Below, piece after piece: positions 17,425 to 26,193 of a DNA stretch of 64,000 bases. Both the position numbers and the translations under genes were made by a program. Numbering within the stretch: the first letter of the stretch is position 1; every line of letters begins with the position of its first letter. The notes beneath the pieces are model-generated. The model was not told the origin of the DNA and did not search any database. It worked only from the letters and a program-made list of their open reading frames with translations. Source of the DNA: Treponema_C sp050937815. Its GTDB lineage: Bacteria > Spirochaetota > Spirochaetia > Treponematales > Treponemataceae. The stretch lies in contig NZ_JACDIJ010000002.1 of the NCBI RefSeq assembly GCF_050937815.1, positions 372,001 to 436,000 on the forward strand, read 5' to 3'.

Positions 17425-18710
17425 ACGACGGCAGCTTTTCGAATGTTGTAACACTGCTTGTAGTAATCGGAACCCTTGTCTTTATTTTTTTTTCCATGAT
17501 GTTTTCCGCTGCGGAAACCGCATTTTTTTCACTCAATAAATTGAGACTGCGGTTTTTACGCGATAAAAAGCATAGGGGCGCTTTAAAAGCCGGAAAACTT
17601 TTAGACAACAAAAACGGTCTTTTAAATACCGTTTTAATCGGTAACAATATAGTTAATATCGGTTTGTCGGTTATGCTGACATCCTTTGCAATGTACGTGT
17701 TCGGCCCCGAAAAAAGATCTCTGAGCGTCGGCCTCTCTTCTTTGACAGCAACCGTTCTTTTATTGATTTTCGGCGAAATTATTCCCAAAACCGTTGCAGC
17801 CCGGTATCCGGAACGTATTGCCTTTAAGCTTGCTTCTCCGGTGCGCTTTTTTTCATATCTGTTTAATCCGCTTGTGCGTTTTTTTACAGCGGTGTCGGCC
17901 GTTCTCATTAAATTTTTCGGTATTAAAATCAACGATTCTTCGGTATCCTTTACCGAAGAAGAAATTAAAACCTTTATTGAAGTCGGCGGCGAAGAAGGTC
18001 TGATTAATGCCGCCGGTGAAAAAATGATGCACAGAGTATTTACGTTTACCGATCTTGAAGCGCAGGATATTATGGTGCCGCGTACGGAAATTGTCAGTAT
18101 TTGTCATACGGCAAGCTACACGGATATATTGGAGTTGTCGCAAAAATCCCATCTTTCCCGTTTTCCCGTTATCGGAAAAGATATAGACGATATAGTCGGC
18201 GTTTTATATGTAAAAGACGTACTTTTATACTCCGGCGATAAAAAGGCTTTTTCCGTAAAAAAGATTATGAGGCCGCCCTTATTTATCCTTGAAACAAAAA
18301 GCATGACGAGTATTCAACAAACACTTTATGAAAAAAATCAAACTATCGCAGTCGTTTTGGACGAGTATTCGGGAACTGCGGGGATTCTTACAAAGGAAGA
18401 TATTGCCGAAGAGATTTTCGGGACGATAAACGATGAATATTATACTCCGGATTCGGAAAAAAACGTTTCGGTTACCGAAAAAGAAATGCTGATAAGCGGA
18501 AAAACGCGATTAATCGATTTGTCGGAACGCATGGGAATAAAATTATATTCGGATTTTAACGAAACGATTGCCGGTTTTATTATGGAAAAACTGGATGCCG
18601 TTCCCGCCGTAGGCGATTCGATTGTGTTTGAAGGCCGCCGCTTTACCGTTAATGCAATGTCGGGAATGCGGGTGCGCCGCGTTCACATAAAAATCGAGGA
18701 CAATCTATGA
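17421..18710 (+). CDS. DUF21/CBS/CorC_HlyC membrane protein, copy 1 (TlyC-like)
   Basis: This 429-residue CNNM/HlyC-CorC family protein carries an N-terminal DUF21 membrane domain (hydrophobic segments about 8-30, 65-85, 95-115 and 135-155, with the SAAETAFFSLN signature near 25), paired CBS domains (about 210-330) and a C-terminal CorC_HlyC domain (about 345-425). Relatives affect Mg or Co export; the name haemolysin (TlyC of Brachyspira) is historical. The start codon overlaps the upstream stop (ATGA), and the end overlaps copy 2 the same way. Confidence 0.9.
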   Translation: MNDGSFSNVVTLLVVIGTLVFIFFSMMFSAAETAFFSLNKLRLRFLRDKKHRGALKAGKLLDNKNGLLNTVLIGNNIVNIGLSVMLTSFAMYVFGPEKRSLSVGLSSLTATVLLLIFGEIIPKTVAARYPERIAFKLASPVRFFSYLFNPLVRFFTAVSAVLIKFFGIKINDSSVSFTEEEIKTFIEVGGEEGLINAAGEKMMHRVFTFTDLEAQDIMVPRTEIVSICHTASYTDILELSQKSHLSRFPVIGKDIDDIVGVLYVKDVLLYSGDKKAFSVKKIMRPPLFILETKSMTSIQQTLYEKNQTIAVVLDEYSGTAGILTKEDIAEEIFGTINDEYYTPDSEKNVSVTEKEMLISGKTRLIDLSERMGIKLYSDFNETIAGFIMEKLDAVPAVGDSIVFEGRRFTVNAMSGMRVRRVHIKIEDNL

Positions 18711-19981
18711 TTTTTATAGCGATGATTGTATTTTTGATTTTACTCATCGCAGCCTCTGCCGTTTTTTCATCTTCGGAAACGGCGCTTTTGTCGCTTTCGG
18801 CCGTTCAGCTGCGGCATATGAAAAAAAACAAAGTTCCGGCGGCCGATATTATCGGTAATTTAAAAAAGAATTTGCCGTCCGTGCTTACCGCCGTTCTTAT
18901 CGGTAATAATTTTGTAAATTCTTTGGCATCTTCATTAGCCGCCGCCTTAGCGGTAAGTTTACTCGGAGATAAGGGCAGTGCCGCTGCGGCGGGATGTATG
19001 ACGCTTTTTATTATTGTTTTCGGAGAAGTTTTACCCAAAACCGTTGCCGCTTCGCGAAACGTTCAAACCGCTTCCCGTTTTGCTCGCTTTTTATCTGCTA
19101 TGCACCGCCTCTTACGGCCCTTTATATGGCTTTTTCTTAAAGCGGCAGAAGCCGTAACCGCCGTGTTCAATAAGGTGTGGCATTCGGAGTCAAAACAAAT
19201 AACCGAAGAAGAATTAAAAACTCTTTTTGATGTGGGCGGCAAAGAGGGAACTTTGCAAAGCGGCGAAAGAGAAATGCTGCACAGAATTTTTGAATTTACT
19301 GATTTAAGGCTGCGCGATATATTGCGGCCGCGCACCTTAATAAAAACGGTAAGCGTAGCGGCGACATATGCCGAAGCCGTACACGCCGTCGCCGAATCCG
19401 GTTATTCGCGCCTTCCCGTGTGCGGATCGTCTTTTGACGACGTACAAGGATATATTCATTTTAAAGATATTTTGTTTTATCCGGGCAGCACAAAAAACTT
19501 TTCGCCTGCGGATTTAATGCATACTGTATTATTCGTTCCCGAAACGCAAACGGCGCTGTCGCTTTTACACATATTCAAAACGGAAAAACAAAATTTTGCC
19601 GTCGTCGTTGACGAACACGGAAGCAATTGCGGCATCGTTACGATGGATGATATTTTAAAAGCGGTTTTCGGCCGCATTACCGATGAATACAACAGTTACA
19701 GCAAAGCTCCTGAAGAACGCGTTACTGTTGTAAGTCCCTCGGAATTTATTGTTCCCGGCGATATGCTTTTAGCCGATGTAAATAATATTTTCGGCTTAAA
19801 TCTTGTGCCGCAGGAATATGAAACGGCCGGCGGTTGGCTTTTGGAAGAATTCGGTTATTTGCCGGAAAACTCCGAACATATTTTACGTTCCGGCTTTTTA
19901 TTTACGGTTGAAGAACAAAGCCGCAGGCGCATTCAGCGTATCCGCATACAATATGCTAAAGAAATACAAAAAGACCGGTAG
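18707..19981 (+). CDS. DUF21/CBS/CorC_HlyC membrane protein, copy 2 (TlyC-like)
   Basis: This second paralogue of 424 residues has the same domain order: DUF21 membrane domain with SSSETALLSLS near 24, two CBS domains at about 200-320 and a CorC_HlyC domain at the C-terminus. Many motifs match copy 1 (LTAVLIGNNFVNSL, FGEVLPKTVAA), so it arose by tandem duplication, but the two have diverged widely. They may form a heterodimer, as CBS proteins dimerise. Its last 49 bases overlap the end of the omptin-like gene on the other strand. Confidence 0.9.
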   Translation: MIFIAMIVFLILLIAASAVFSSSETALLSLSAVQLRHMKKNKVPAADIIGNLKKNLPSVLTAVLIGNNFVNSLASSLAAALAVSLLGDKGSAAAAGCMTLFIIVFGEVLPKTVAASRNVQTASRFARFLSAMHRLLRPFIWLFLKAAEAVTAVFNKVWHSESKQITEEELKTLFDVGGKEGTLQSGEREMLHRIFEFTDLRLRDILRPRTLIKTVSVAATYAEAVHAVAESGYSRLPVCGSSFDDVQGYIHFKDILFYPGSTKNFSPADLMHTVLFVPETQTALSLLHIFKTEKQNFAVVVDEHGSNCGIVTMDDILKAVFGRITDEYNSYSKAPEERVTVVSPSEFIVPGDMLLADVNNIFGLNLVPQEYETAGGWLLEEFGYLPENSEHILRSGFLFTVEEQSRRRIQRIRIQYAKEIQKDR

Positions 19982-20937
19982 GACGAGCCGGCTATGCCTT
20001 GTTTTTGAAGAATAAAGGGAGATGCCTTCGAAATGCGGGCATAGGTTTTTCCCTGTAATTCGGGAACGAAAATACCGTTTAAACGAAGTTCCGCTCCGTG
20101 AACGATGAGCCGGCTTTTAGCGGGAATATTAAAGCGCAGTATAATATCCGCCTTTACCGCCGCAAACCCCAGTACGCGGTCTAAAAATTGCTTATTGAAG
20201 GTGGGATAGCTTGAAGCTCCCGTCACGGGATGATACCCGAAATGGGTGTCAAGGTTTTGAGCAAAGGTAAGCGGCGCAAAATGCACAAAAAAATCCGTTT
20301 CAAATACCGGGTGCGGCGTCCATTTTGCAAAACCTATGAGCCACGGCACATACAGTTCCTGCTTGTAGTTTATAAAATTTCCAGTAAGCGCCAACTGCGG
20401 GAGCGGCAAGAGTTTTATGCCGTTATATGCGGTTACTTCGGTTTTTATGTATTCAAAGCCCGCTCCCGCCCCTGCGGAAAACATGCGTATATCCCATATG
20501 CGATAAGCTATGTTCGCTTGTCCGCTTAAGTGGGAATCGAGCCGCACGGGACACTCTGAAAGGTCAGTAAGAACACCGGCGGCTCCCCGCCAATCTTTAT
20601 CCTGCATAAAGCCGGTATTAAAAAGAGGAATGGCGGTGTGCGCATTAAAAAAAACATGCCACCGTTTTAGAGTGCAGTTTAAGTGGAGCGCGGTGTTCCA
20701 TATAAGAATTTTATCCCAATCAAGACGGCTCAGCAGCTTTTTTTCCCCTTGAGAATTTTTTTTATAGACAAACTCGCCCAGTGTCGTGTATGAAACGCCG
20801 GTTGCAAGCGATATGTTCAATTCGGAAAACCAAGGATTGAGCTGTGCTCCGGTTGTGCTTCGGGCATTTAAGGCTGTAAGAGAAAAAACCAAAATACAGA
20901 AAAAAAACATCCGGCGGAAAAAATACTTATAATTCAT
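19933..20937 (-). CDS. Omptin-family outer-membrane aspartyl protease (predicted)
   Basis: This 334-residue protein has a signal peptide (about 1-26, FFFCILVFSLTALNA) followed by a beta-barrel pattern. Features shared with OmpT/Pla are SRLDWD near 70, MQDKDW with the Asp pair D113 and D115 (OmpT D83 and D85), NYKQELYVPWLIGF near 189 (OmpT GYKQRFKMPYIGL) and DTH with D230 and H232 (OmpT D210 and H212). All four catalytic residues are therefore in place with near-normal spacing. An active surface protease cleaving at basic residues is plausible. The frame is open to 21105, but the ATG at 20937 gives the signal peptide. The gene overlaps the rluA-like stop by 11 bases. Confidence 0.72.
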   Translation of the reverse strand: MNYKYFFRRMFFFCILVFSLTALNARSTTGAQLNPWFSELNISLATGVSYTTLGEFVYKKNSQGEKKLLSRLDWDKILIWNTALHLNCTLKRWHVFFNAHTAIPLFNTGFMQDKDWRGAAGVLTDLSECPVRLDSHLSGQANIAYRIWDIRMFSAGAGAGFEYIKTEVTAYNGIKLLPLPQLALTGNFINYKQELYVPWLIGFAKWTPHPVFETDFFVHFAPLTFAQNLDTHFGYHPVTGASSYPTFNKQFLDRVLGFAAVKADIILRFNIPAKSRLIVHGAELRLNGIFVPELQGKTYARISKASPFILQKQGIAGSSYRSFCISLAYCMRIR

Positions 20938-21685
20938 AGTGTGCAAGCGGGTCGATTTTATACAATTTAAAAAGCTGCTTTCGCAAAGCTTCCAAATCTT
21001 TGGGGTAGGGCGCATAAAAAACAGTCGCTTTTTCGGTTTTCGGGTGCTTGAATTCAAGGCGGAATGCATGCAATGCAAGGCGGGATAAAAGCGGGCGCTC
21101 TTCAAAGGGGTTGCCGCGCCACGAACGTTTTAATTCGGATAAGCGCACCGGCTTTTGAGATGCACCGTACAGGGGATCGCACACAATCGGAAAACCGTTT
21201 TGTGCCGAATGCACTCGTATTTGGTGTGTTCTTCCCGTTACGGGCTGTGCTTCCAGCCATGAAAAAGGGCCGCAGTTTCCCAAACATTTAAAGTTCGTAA
21301 CGGAAGGTTTGCCCGATTTGCGGTTTACTATTGTGCGGTGGCGGGCATCTGCGTCGGCGGTAAGCGGAAAATCGGTGTGCAAAGTATTCCACAGCGGGTG
21401 CCCGTATACAAGGGCATGGTAGGTTTTTTGTACCGCACGGTTTTCAAAGGCGGTGCATAAACTTTTTTGAGCGGCTTCGGTGCGCGCATAGAGAACTAAA
21501 CCCGATGTATCCTTGTCTATACGGTGTACCGCAAACAAGTTCCCCAATTGCGTTTGTGCCAACATATCCAAGCGCGGGGCGTCCGGATCGTAACGGTCTG
21601 CGGCAACCGCCAAACCGGAACGTTTGTTTAGGACTGCAAGGGTATCGTCCGCATATATAATCGTAAAGTCTTTTTGCGCGCTCAT
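20927..21685 (-). CDS. RluA-family RNA pseudouridine synthase
   Basis: This enzyme isomerises uridine to pseudouridine in rRNA or tRNA. The 252-residue protein has the catalytic motif HRIDKDTSGLVLYARTE near residue 60, KTYHALV and the GRTHQIRVH motif near 155. There is no S4 domain, so it belongs to the RluA/RluC catalytic-only class; the target base cannot be told. The ATG at 21685 is chosen over a codon at 21700 because it lies six bases after a clear -10 box. The omptin gene follows, overlapping by 11 bases. Confidence 0.88.
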   Translation of the reverse strand: MSAQKDFTIIYADDTLAVLNKRSGLAVAADRYDPDAPRLDMLAQTQLGNLFAVHRIDKDTSGLVLYARTEAAQKSLCTAFENRAVQKTYHALVYGHPLWNTLHTDFPLTADADARHRTIVNRKSGKPSVTNFKCLGNCGPFSWLEAQPVTGRTHQIRVHSAQNGFPIVCDPLYGASQKPVRLSELKRSWRGNPFEERPLLSRLALHAFRLEFKHPKTEKATVFYAPYPKDLEALRKQLFKLYKIDPLAHYEL

Positions 21686-21691
21686 AAAAAA

Positions 21692-21720
21692 ACTATACAC
21701 CGAAACGGGGGCTTGGGCAA
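21692..21720 (-). promoter_or_regulatory. Leaderless-type promoter of the pseudouridine synthase gene
   Basis: On the minus strand TTGCCC (21715-21720), 17 bases, TATAGT (21692-21697), six bases, ATG at 21685. No ribosome site. Confidence 0.65.
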
Positions 21721-21749
21721 GAGGATACTTAACAGGCGTCGTTTCAGTC

Positions 21750-21778
21750 TTGATTTTTTTGTATAATTACTGTATAGT
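21750..21778 (+). promoter_or_regulatory. Promoter of the acyl-CoA ligase gene
   Basis: TTGATT (21750-21755), 17 bases, TATAGT (21773-21778). The transcript has a leader of about 53 bases ending in an AAGAGGTAAGG ribosome site, a useful contrast to the leaderless genes. Confidence 0.6.
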
Positions 21779-21837
21779 ATATTTGTATGAGTCAAAATGA
21801 CAATCTTTGATATTTTGTTTTTTTAAGAGGTAAGGAC

Positions 21838-23745
21838 ATGACGGAAACCGTTCCCAAAATGCTTCAAGAGGCCGCAGCCAAGTGGCCTAAGATTCCCGCT
21901 CAGTATTTTAAAAATGAAAAAGGAGCCTTTTCTTCCTTTACCTATGAAGAACTGTTTCAAAAGGCGCTCGATTTCGGAGCCGGGCTTTTATCGCTGGGAA
22001 TTAAACGGGAAGAAAATGTCGGCTTGATTTCCGATAACCGCTTTGAATGGCTGCAAGCCTGCATGGGGATTATGGCTATAGGAGCTGCGGACGTGCCGCG
22101 CGGCTGTGATGCCGTCGAAAAAGACCTTGCCTATATTTTATCCTTTGCCGAATGCAAAACAACCGTCGCCGAAAATCCCGCACAAGTGCGTAAAATCATC
22201 GGATTAAAAACGTCTTTGCCCGATTTAAAGCGCATTATCTGTTTTGATGACATAGCCGACGACTTAAAAAAAGAATGCAAAAAAGCAAAGGTCGATATTC
22301 TCGGGTTTAGCGACGTTATGGCTTCGGGGAAGGCATACCGCGAAAAACATCCCGGAAAGGTTGAACAGGAACTTGACAAGGGAACGGGAGAAAGTACAGC
22401 CTGTATTATCTTTACATCCGGAACAACCGGAGAACCGAAGGGCGTTATGATTCGCCACCGAAACTTTATCGCCCAATTGGATGAACTTCCCGAACGCATC
22501 AATTTAACACCGGGAGAACGCGCCCTTTGTGTACTTCCCGTATGGCATTCTTTTGAAAGAAGCTGCGAATACGTTATCCTTATTCAAGGCGGTGCGATTT
22601 GTTATTCAAAGCCGATAGGCAGCATTATGCTTGCGGACTTCCAAGCCCTTAATCCGCAAATTATTCCGGCGGTTCCGCGCGTTTTTGAAGCCATATATGA
22701 AGGAATTAACCGGGCCATGCGTAAAACCGGCGGCATTGTGTTTGTTTTGTACAGCTTTTTTACGGCGGTTGCGGTTTTGCATTCGCGCATCGACAGGGTT
22801 TTGTTTAATACAACCGCGCGCTTTAAAAAAACATGTCCCGTTCCGAAATGGATTTTTTTAACCCTGCCCTGGCTTTTACTGTATCCGCTTAAACTGCTCG
22901 GAGGAGCCATTATATTCAAAAAAATACGTGCCAAACTGGGCAATGCATTTCGCGGCGGAGTTTCCGGCGGCGGTGCCCTGCCTCCCGTTGTGGACAACTT
23001 TTTTGCCGCTGTCGGCGTAAAACTTGTTGAAGGCTACGGATTGACCGAAACCGCTCCCGTCGTATCGGTGCGCCCCTTTTACCGTCCCGTTTTCGGAACC
23101 GTCGGCTCTCCCATCCGCGGAGTGGAAGTGCGCATAGTCGGCGAAGACGGCAGCGTTTTGCCGCCCGGCGAAAAGGGAGTCGTGCATGTGCGCGGCGGCA
23201 TCGTTATGAAGGGCTATTATAAAAAGCCCGATTTAACCGCAAGGGTTATAGATAAAGACGGCTGGTTTAACACCGGCGATTTGGGAATGCTTACGGTAGA
23301 CGGAGAACTGGTACTGCGCGGCCGTATAAAAGACACGATTGTTTTACGCGGCGGCGAAAACGTCGAGCCGCTCCCGATTGAAATGCGTATAAACGAATCG
23401 CGCTTTGTCTTTCAATCGGTTGTTGTCGGCCAGGACGAAAAATACCTTGCAGCCCTGATTGTTCCCTCCGAAGAAGAAGTAAAAGCTTTTGCCGCCGAAA
23501 AGGGCATCCTTTACGACAGCTACGAAAAATTACTGAAAGAAAGCGAAGTGCAAAAGCTTTTTGAAACCGAAATATCTTCTTTAGTCAATGCAAAAAGCGG
23601 CTTCCGTCTGTTTGAACGCATAAACGCATTCCGCCTTTTACCCAAAGCTTTCCAAGTCGGCGTTGAATTGTCGGCAAAACAGGAAATTATGCGCTACAAA
23701 ATTCCCGAACTCTACGCAAAAGAAATGCAAAGCCTGTTCAGGTAG
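21838..23745 (+). CDS. Long-chain fatty acid--CoA ligase (AMP-forming)
   Basis: This enzyme activates fatty acids to acyl-adenylate and then acyl-CoA, feeding phospholipid synthesis with host-derived fatty acids. It is 635 residues, family length. The P-loop IFTSGTTGEPKGV is near 184, YGLTETAPVVS near 398, and the A8 hinge WFNTGDLG...GRIKDTIVLRGGENVEP near 477-515. A hydrophobic stretch around 300-355 may sit in the membrane. An AAGAGGTAAGG ribosome site precedes the ATG. The next small gene starts 3 bases after its stop. Confidence 0.92.
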   Translation: MTETVPKMLQEAAAKWPKIPAQYFKNEKGAFSSFTYEELFQKALDFGAGLLSLGIKREENVGLISDNRFEWLQACMGIMAIGAADVPRGCDAVEKDLAYILSFAECKTTVAENPAQVRKIIGLKTSLPDLKRIICFDDIADDLKKECKKAKVDILGFSDVMASGKAYREKHPGKVEQELDKGTGESTACIIFTSGTTGEPKGVMIRHRNFIAQLDELPERINLTPGERALCVLPVWHSFERSCEYVILIQGGAICYSKPIGSIMLADFQALNPQIIPAVPRVFEAIYEGINRAMRKTGGIVFVLYSFFTAVAVLHSRIDRVLFNTTARFKKTCPVPKWIFLTLPWLLLYPLKLLGGAIIFKKIRAKLGNAFRGGVSGGGALPPVVDNFFAAVGVKLVEGYGLTETAPVVSVRPFYRPVFGTVGSPIRGVEVRIVGEDGSVLPPGEKGVVHVRGGIVMKGYYKKPDLTARVIDKDGWFNTGDLGMLTVDGELVLRGRIKDTIVLRGGENVEPLPIEMRINESRFVFQSVVVGQDEKYLAALIVPSEEEVKAFAAEKGILYDSYEKLLKESEVQKLFETEISSLVNAKSGFRLFERINAFRLLPKAFQVGVELSAKQEIMRYKIPELYAKEMQSLFR

Positions 23746-23748
23746 AGG

Positions 23749-24345
23749 ATGGGCGGTTTTTTTAAGTCAAAAAAATATTGGCTCTTTTATTTTTTAGTAC
23801 AGTTGCCTCTTGCTGTTTTTATGCTTGTGGGGATTGATGTATGCCACAGTTGTCGTCCTGAAGAAAAGCCTCCCGTGTATATAGAACCGCAGCCGGGTGT
23901 ATATGAATTATGTAATTTTAATGAAGGAACACCGGTCGGTCAAATCATTATAACAGAGCCGGGAAGTGATGATTTTTGTTTTCGCTGTTCCGTTTTAGGG
24001 AGAGATATGACGGTATTTGATATCGTAAAAGAAAAAGATGTTTTTTTTAATTCATTTGTGTGTGAAGATATAGAATTTGAACAAGCTGAAATTAAGGATG
24101 AGAAAATTTGGTATGGGCGTTTTAATGATTCCTATATTGTAATAGCACAGATAGCGAATAATAAGATTCGTAGTCTGCCCCAAAATATAAATATTCGCAA
24201 AAATACCGGTTATGTTTTAGCCGTTCTCAATAGTGATCTTTTTCTTTATGTAAAAAAAGGGAAAACAAGCTTCAATATATCCAATCTTCTTTTAATACGA
24301 AGGTATGAAAGTAGATATACAGGCTTGTTTGAGCAGAAAAAATAA
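23749..24345 (+). CDS. Hypothetical membrane-anchored protein
   Basis: This 198-residue protein has an N-terminal hydrophobic anchor (YWLFYFLVQLPLAVFMLVGI, about 10-30) followed by DVCHSCRPEE and a mostly beta, extracytoplasmic domain (PQPGVYELCNFNEG, IITEPGSDDFCFRC). No family was recognised. The coding sequence is visibly more AT-rich than its neighbours and is followed by a toxin-antitoxin pair, so it may belong to a small acquired patch. It begins 3 bases after the acyl-CoA ligase stop, probably read from the same transcript. Confidence 0.6.
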   Translation: MGGFFKSKKYWLFYFLVQLPLAVFMLVGIDVCHSCRPEEKPPVYIEPQPGVYELCNFNEGTPVGQIIITEPGSDDFCFRCSVLGRDMTVFDIVKEKDVFFNSFVCEDIEFEQAEIKDEKIWYGRFNDSYIVIAQIANNKIRSLPQNINIRKNTGYVLAVLNSDLFLYVKKGKTSFNISNLLLIRRYESRYTGLFEQKK

Positions 24346-24381
24346 TCTTCACTCCTTAACCGGACATAGATGTACATAAGC

Positions 24382-24410
24382 TTGACAGATTTGTATAACA
24401 ATGTTATACG
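24382..24410 (+). promoter_or_regulatory. Promoter and palindromic operator of the RelBE-type pair
   Basis: Consensus TTGACA (24382-24387), 17 bases, TATACG (24405-24410). A perfect palindrome GTATAAC-AAT-GTTATAC (24393-24409) covers the spacer end and -10 box, the normal place for an antitoxin to repress its own operon. Confidence 0.7.
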
Positions 24411-24446
24411 TTTAAAAAAGAAATCGCTGTTTTGGAAGGAGGCTAT

Positions 24447-24683
24447 ATGCTGGCAGTCAGATTGGAATCATCAAGCGGATTGGAAGCCCGATTGGACAGA
24501 ATTGCATCTATTTCAAAACGCTCAAAATCCTATTTGGTAAGAACACTTCTTGAAGAAAATATTGAAGATATGGAACTGTATTATCTGGGGGAAGCTGCAT
24601 ACAAAGAATGGGTGGAAGACGGGCAAAAAACCTATTCAATAAGTGAAGCAAGGAAGATGATCGATGCGGATCGAATTGAGTAA
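24447..24683 (+). CDS. RelB/RHH-type antitoxin
   Basis: This 78-residue protein has a ribbon-helix-helix DNA-binding pattern: MLAVRLESSSGLEARLDRIA then SKRSKSYLVRTLLEENIED. This is the start of RelB/DUF6290-like antitoxins, and an acidic tail would wrap the toxin. It should bind the palindrome just upstream and neutralise the toxin. A GGAGG ribosome site fixes the ATG at 24447. Its last 20 bases overlap the toxin gene. Confidence 0.8.
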   Translation: MLAVRLESSSGLEARLDRIASISKRSKSYLVRTLLEENIEDMELYYLGEAAYKEWVEDGQKTYSISEARKMIDADRIE

Positions 24684-24978
24684 GCGGGCGATAAAAGATA
24701 TTGCAAAATGTGAAAAAGCCGTTCAAAACGCGGTCTTCAAATACCTTGAAAAGCTTGAAACCTGTTCAATGACCGAAATATATGCTCACGGGGCAAAAGA
24801 TTTAAAGGGTAATCTGAAAGGTTTAATAAGATTTAAGGATGCATCTTTTCCCGATCACCGCCTTGTCGGAACGAAAAGAGACAATCAAATAGTTATAATG
24901 CTTTGTTGTGAACCCCGAAATACGGTTTACAAAAACAAAGACAAGCTTGCAAAACACATACGAAAAGGCGGATCATAA
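24664..24978 (+). CDS. RelE/ParE-superfamily toxin
   Basis: This small basic protein of 104 residues starts MRIELSKRAIKDIAKC and has DLKGNLKGLIRFKDASF and DHRLVGTKRDNQIVIMLCCEPR, matching the RelE/ParE/YafQ fold (core beta sheet with RxG...R...Y pattern). RelE relatives cut mRNA on the ribosome, while ParE relatives poison gyrase; the sequence does not decide which. An AAGGAAGA ribosome site lies inside the antitoxin gene. The stop codon lies within the shared terminator stem. Confidence 0.75.
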   Translation: MRIELSKRAIKDIAKCEKAVQNAVFKYLEKLETCSMTEIYAHGAKDLKGNLKGLIRFKDASFPDHRLVGTKRDNQIVIMLCCEPRNTVYKNKDKLAKHIRKGGS

Positions 24979-24988
24979 GTATCCGCCT
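24966..24988 (-). terminator. Hairpin terminator of the ptsI operon overlapping the toxin stop
   Basis: AGGCGGAT (24966-24973) pairs exactly with ATCCGCCT (24981-24988) across a 7-base loop. On the minus strand the stem is followed by TTTTC, so it works best for the ptsI-der-merR-methyltransferase operon. On the plus strand it holds the toxin's stop codon. Confidence 0.55.
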
Positions 24989-24993
24989 CCCGC

Positions 24994-26193
24994 TCACACG
25001 TTAACTATTTTCGCGCCGCTTTTGCGGTCAACCGGCAGAGCTTGAATGTCCTGCGCGCTTAAATCCGCATACAGTAAGTCTCCCGACAAAGTATCTTTTA
25101 TTCGATGACCGGTTACGAGGGTAAGCCCCCAGTGAGCGCATGCGTAACGGCCGGTTTTGCCGTGGGGGAGGACTATCGGGTCGGAACAGATACGTATGTG
25201 CTGCCGGCTTGCGCCCTGAGCGGATTTTCCGGCAGTCTTTCCGCCGGCCGGTTTTGATGAGCTTTGGTGCGCAGGACTTGAGGACGCAAAAACAAAACTT
25301 AAAGCCGCCCGGTCTTTGGGAAGCCCCGCCTTTTCCGAAAGGGCTTGCAGATTTTTCGGGGCGCTTTCCGTGTCCAATATAAAATGGCACCATTTACCGC
25401 CCTTTTTCCCTTCCATCGGGCAGGCGCCTTCGTGCGGACAGGGAGCGAGGATACTCATACCGCTTCGGATTAAAGCCGAACGCAGTAAGCTTACAAAGCG
25501 TGCGGCGCGGGGAATTCCCGGTTCCACGACAAAGACCGCTTTCTGCGGTACCGTATATGATAAAAGCAGGGCGGCGTACTTTTTTGCTTCTTTTTCCAAG
25601 GGGTTGTGCGTATCCCAATACAGCTCATTAAACATATTCGCACAGCTTACAAAGGACACTTTGTTTTTTATGCGGGTTCCCATTTCGCCCTTTACACGTA
25701 CAATGCGCCATGCAGGTTCGCCTTCTTCGGTTTGAAGGCGGGCGGCACAGGATAAAAAAAAGTTTTCGCCCAGGGCAAGGGCGTTTTGGCTTGTGTCCAT
25801 ACAATACCAGTTGAGCTTTTTTCCGCGCAGTTCCGGCCGCGCAAGATAGAGGGCAATCGGCACCGTAAGCGGGCCCGAACCTATATCGAGGCAGTAATCG
25901 CCGTCTTTTAAAAAATCAAAAGCAGTTGTATCCATACCCGCAAAAAGAGAAGTAAGGCGGAAAAGATTCCACCGCATAAAATAGCGCGTATATGCGGAAA
26001 GCATAACCGCATTGTTCATATAGCCCGCTTTAAGGCTTGAGCGTTCGGCGGTAAGCAAAGCCGAAAGCCTTTGTATGTCGCGCGGCAAAAAAGCAAGCTG
26101 TTTCGAGTTCAAAGGCTTTATATCCTGAATGAGCGAATCGAAGCGCTCGGCAATCAAACGCTCTTTTTCGGGTAATGCCGCAAATAGATTCAT
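24994..26193 (-). CDS. Rsm22-like ribosomal small-subunit methyltransferase family protein
   Basis: This 399-residue predicted SAM-dependent methyltransferase has motif I DYCLDIGSGPLTVPIAL near residue 106. The later cysteine pattern CPHEGACPMEG...WCHF (about 260-280) is the hallmark of the Rsm22 family, which in mitochondria acts in assembly of the small ribosomal subunit. A basic, Ser/Ala-rich stretch (about 310-335) is probably a linker. The ATG at 26193 overlaps the merR stop (ATGA) and has a GGAAGA site. The bacterial substrate is unknown. Confidence 0.75.
   Translation of the reverse strand: MNLFAALPEKERLIAERFDSLIQDIKPLNSKQLAFLPRDIQRLSALLTAERSSLKAGYMNNAVMLSAYTRYFMRWNLFRLTSLFAGMDTTAFDFLKDGDYCLDIGSGPLTVPIALYLARPELRGKKLNWYCMDTSQNALALGENFFLSCAARLQTEEGEPAWRIVRVKGEMGTRIKNKVSFVSCANMFNELYWDTHNPLEKEAKKYAALLLSYTVPQKAVFVVEPGIPRAARFVSLLRSALIRSGMSILAPCPHEGACPMEGKKGGKWCHFILDTESAPKNLQALSEKAGLPKDRAALSFVFASSSPAHQSSSKPAGGKTAGKSAQGASRQHIRICSDPIVLPHGKTGRYACAHWGLTLVTGHRIKDTLSGDLLYADLSAQDIQALPVDRKSGAKIVNV

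Noticed and set aside
17421..19981. True haemolysins
   Set aside because: The TlyC name is historical; the domain set indicates CNNM/CorC-type membrane proteins linked to metal ions.
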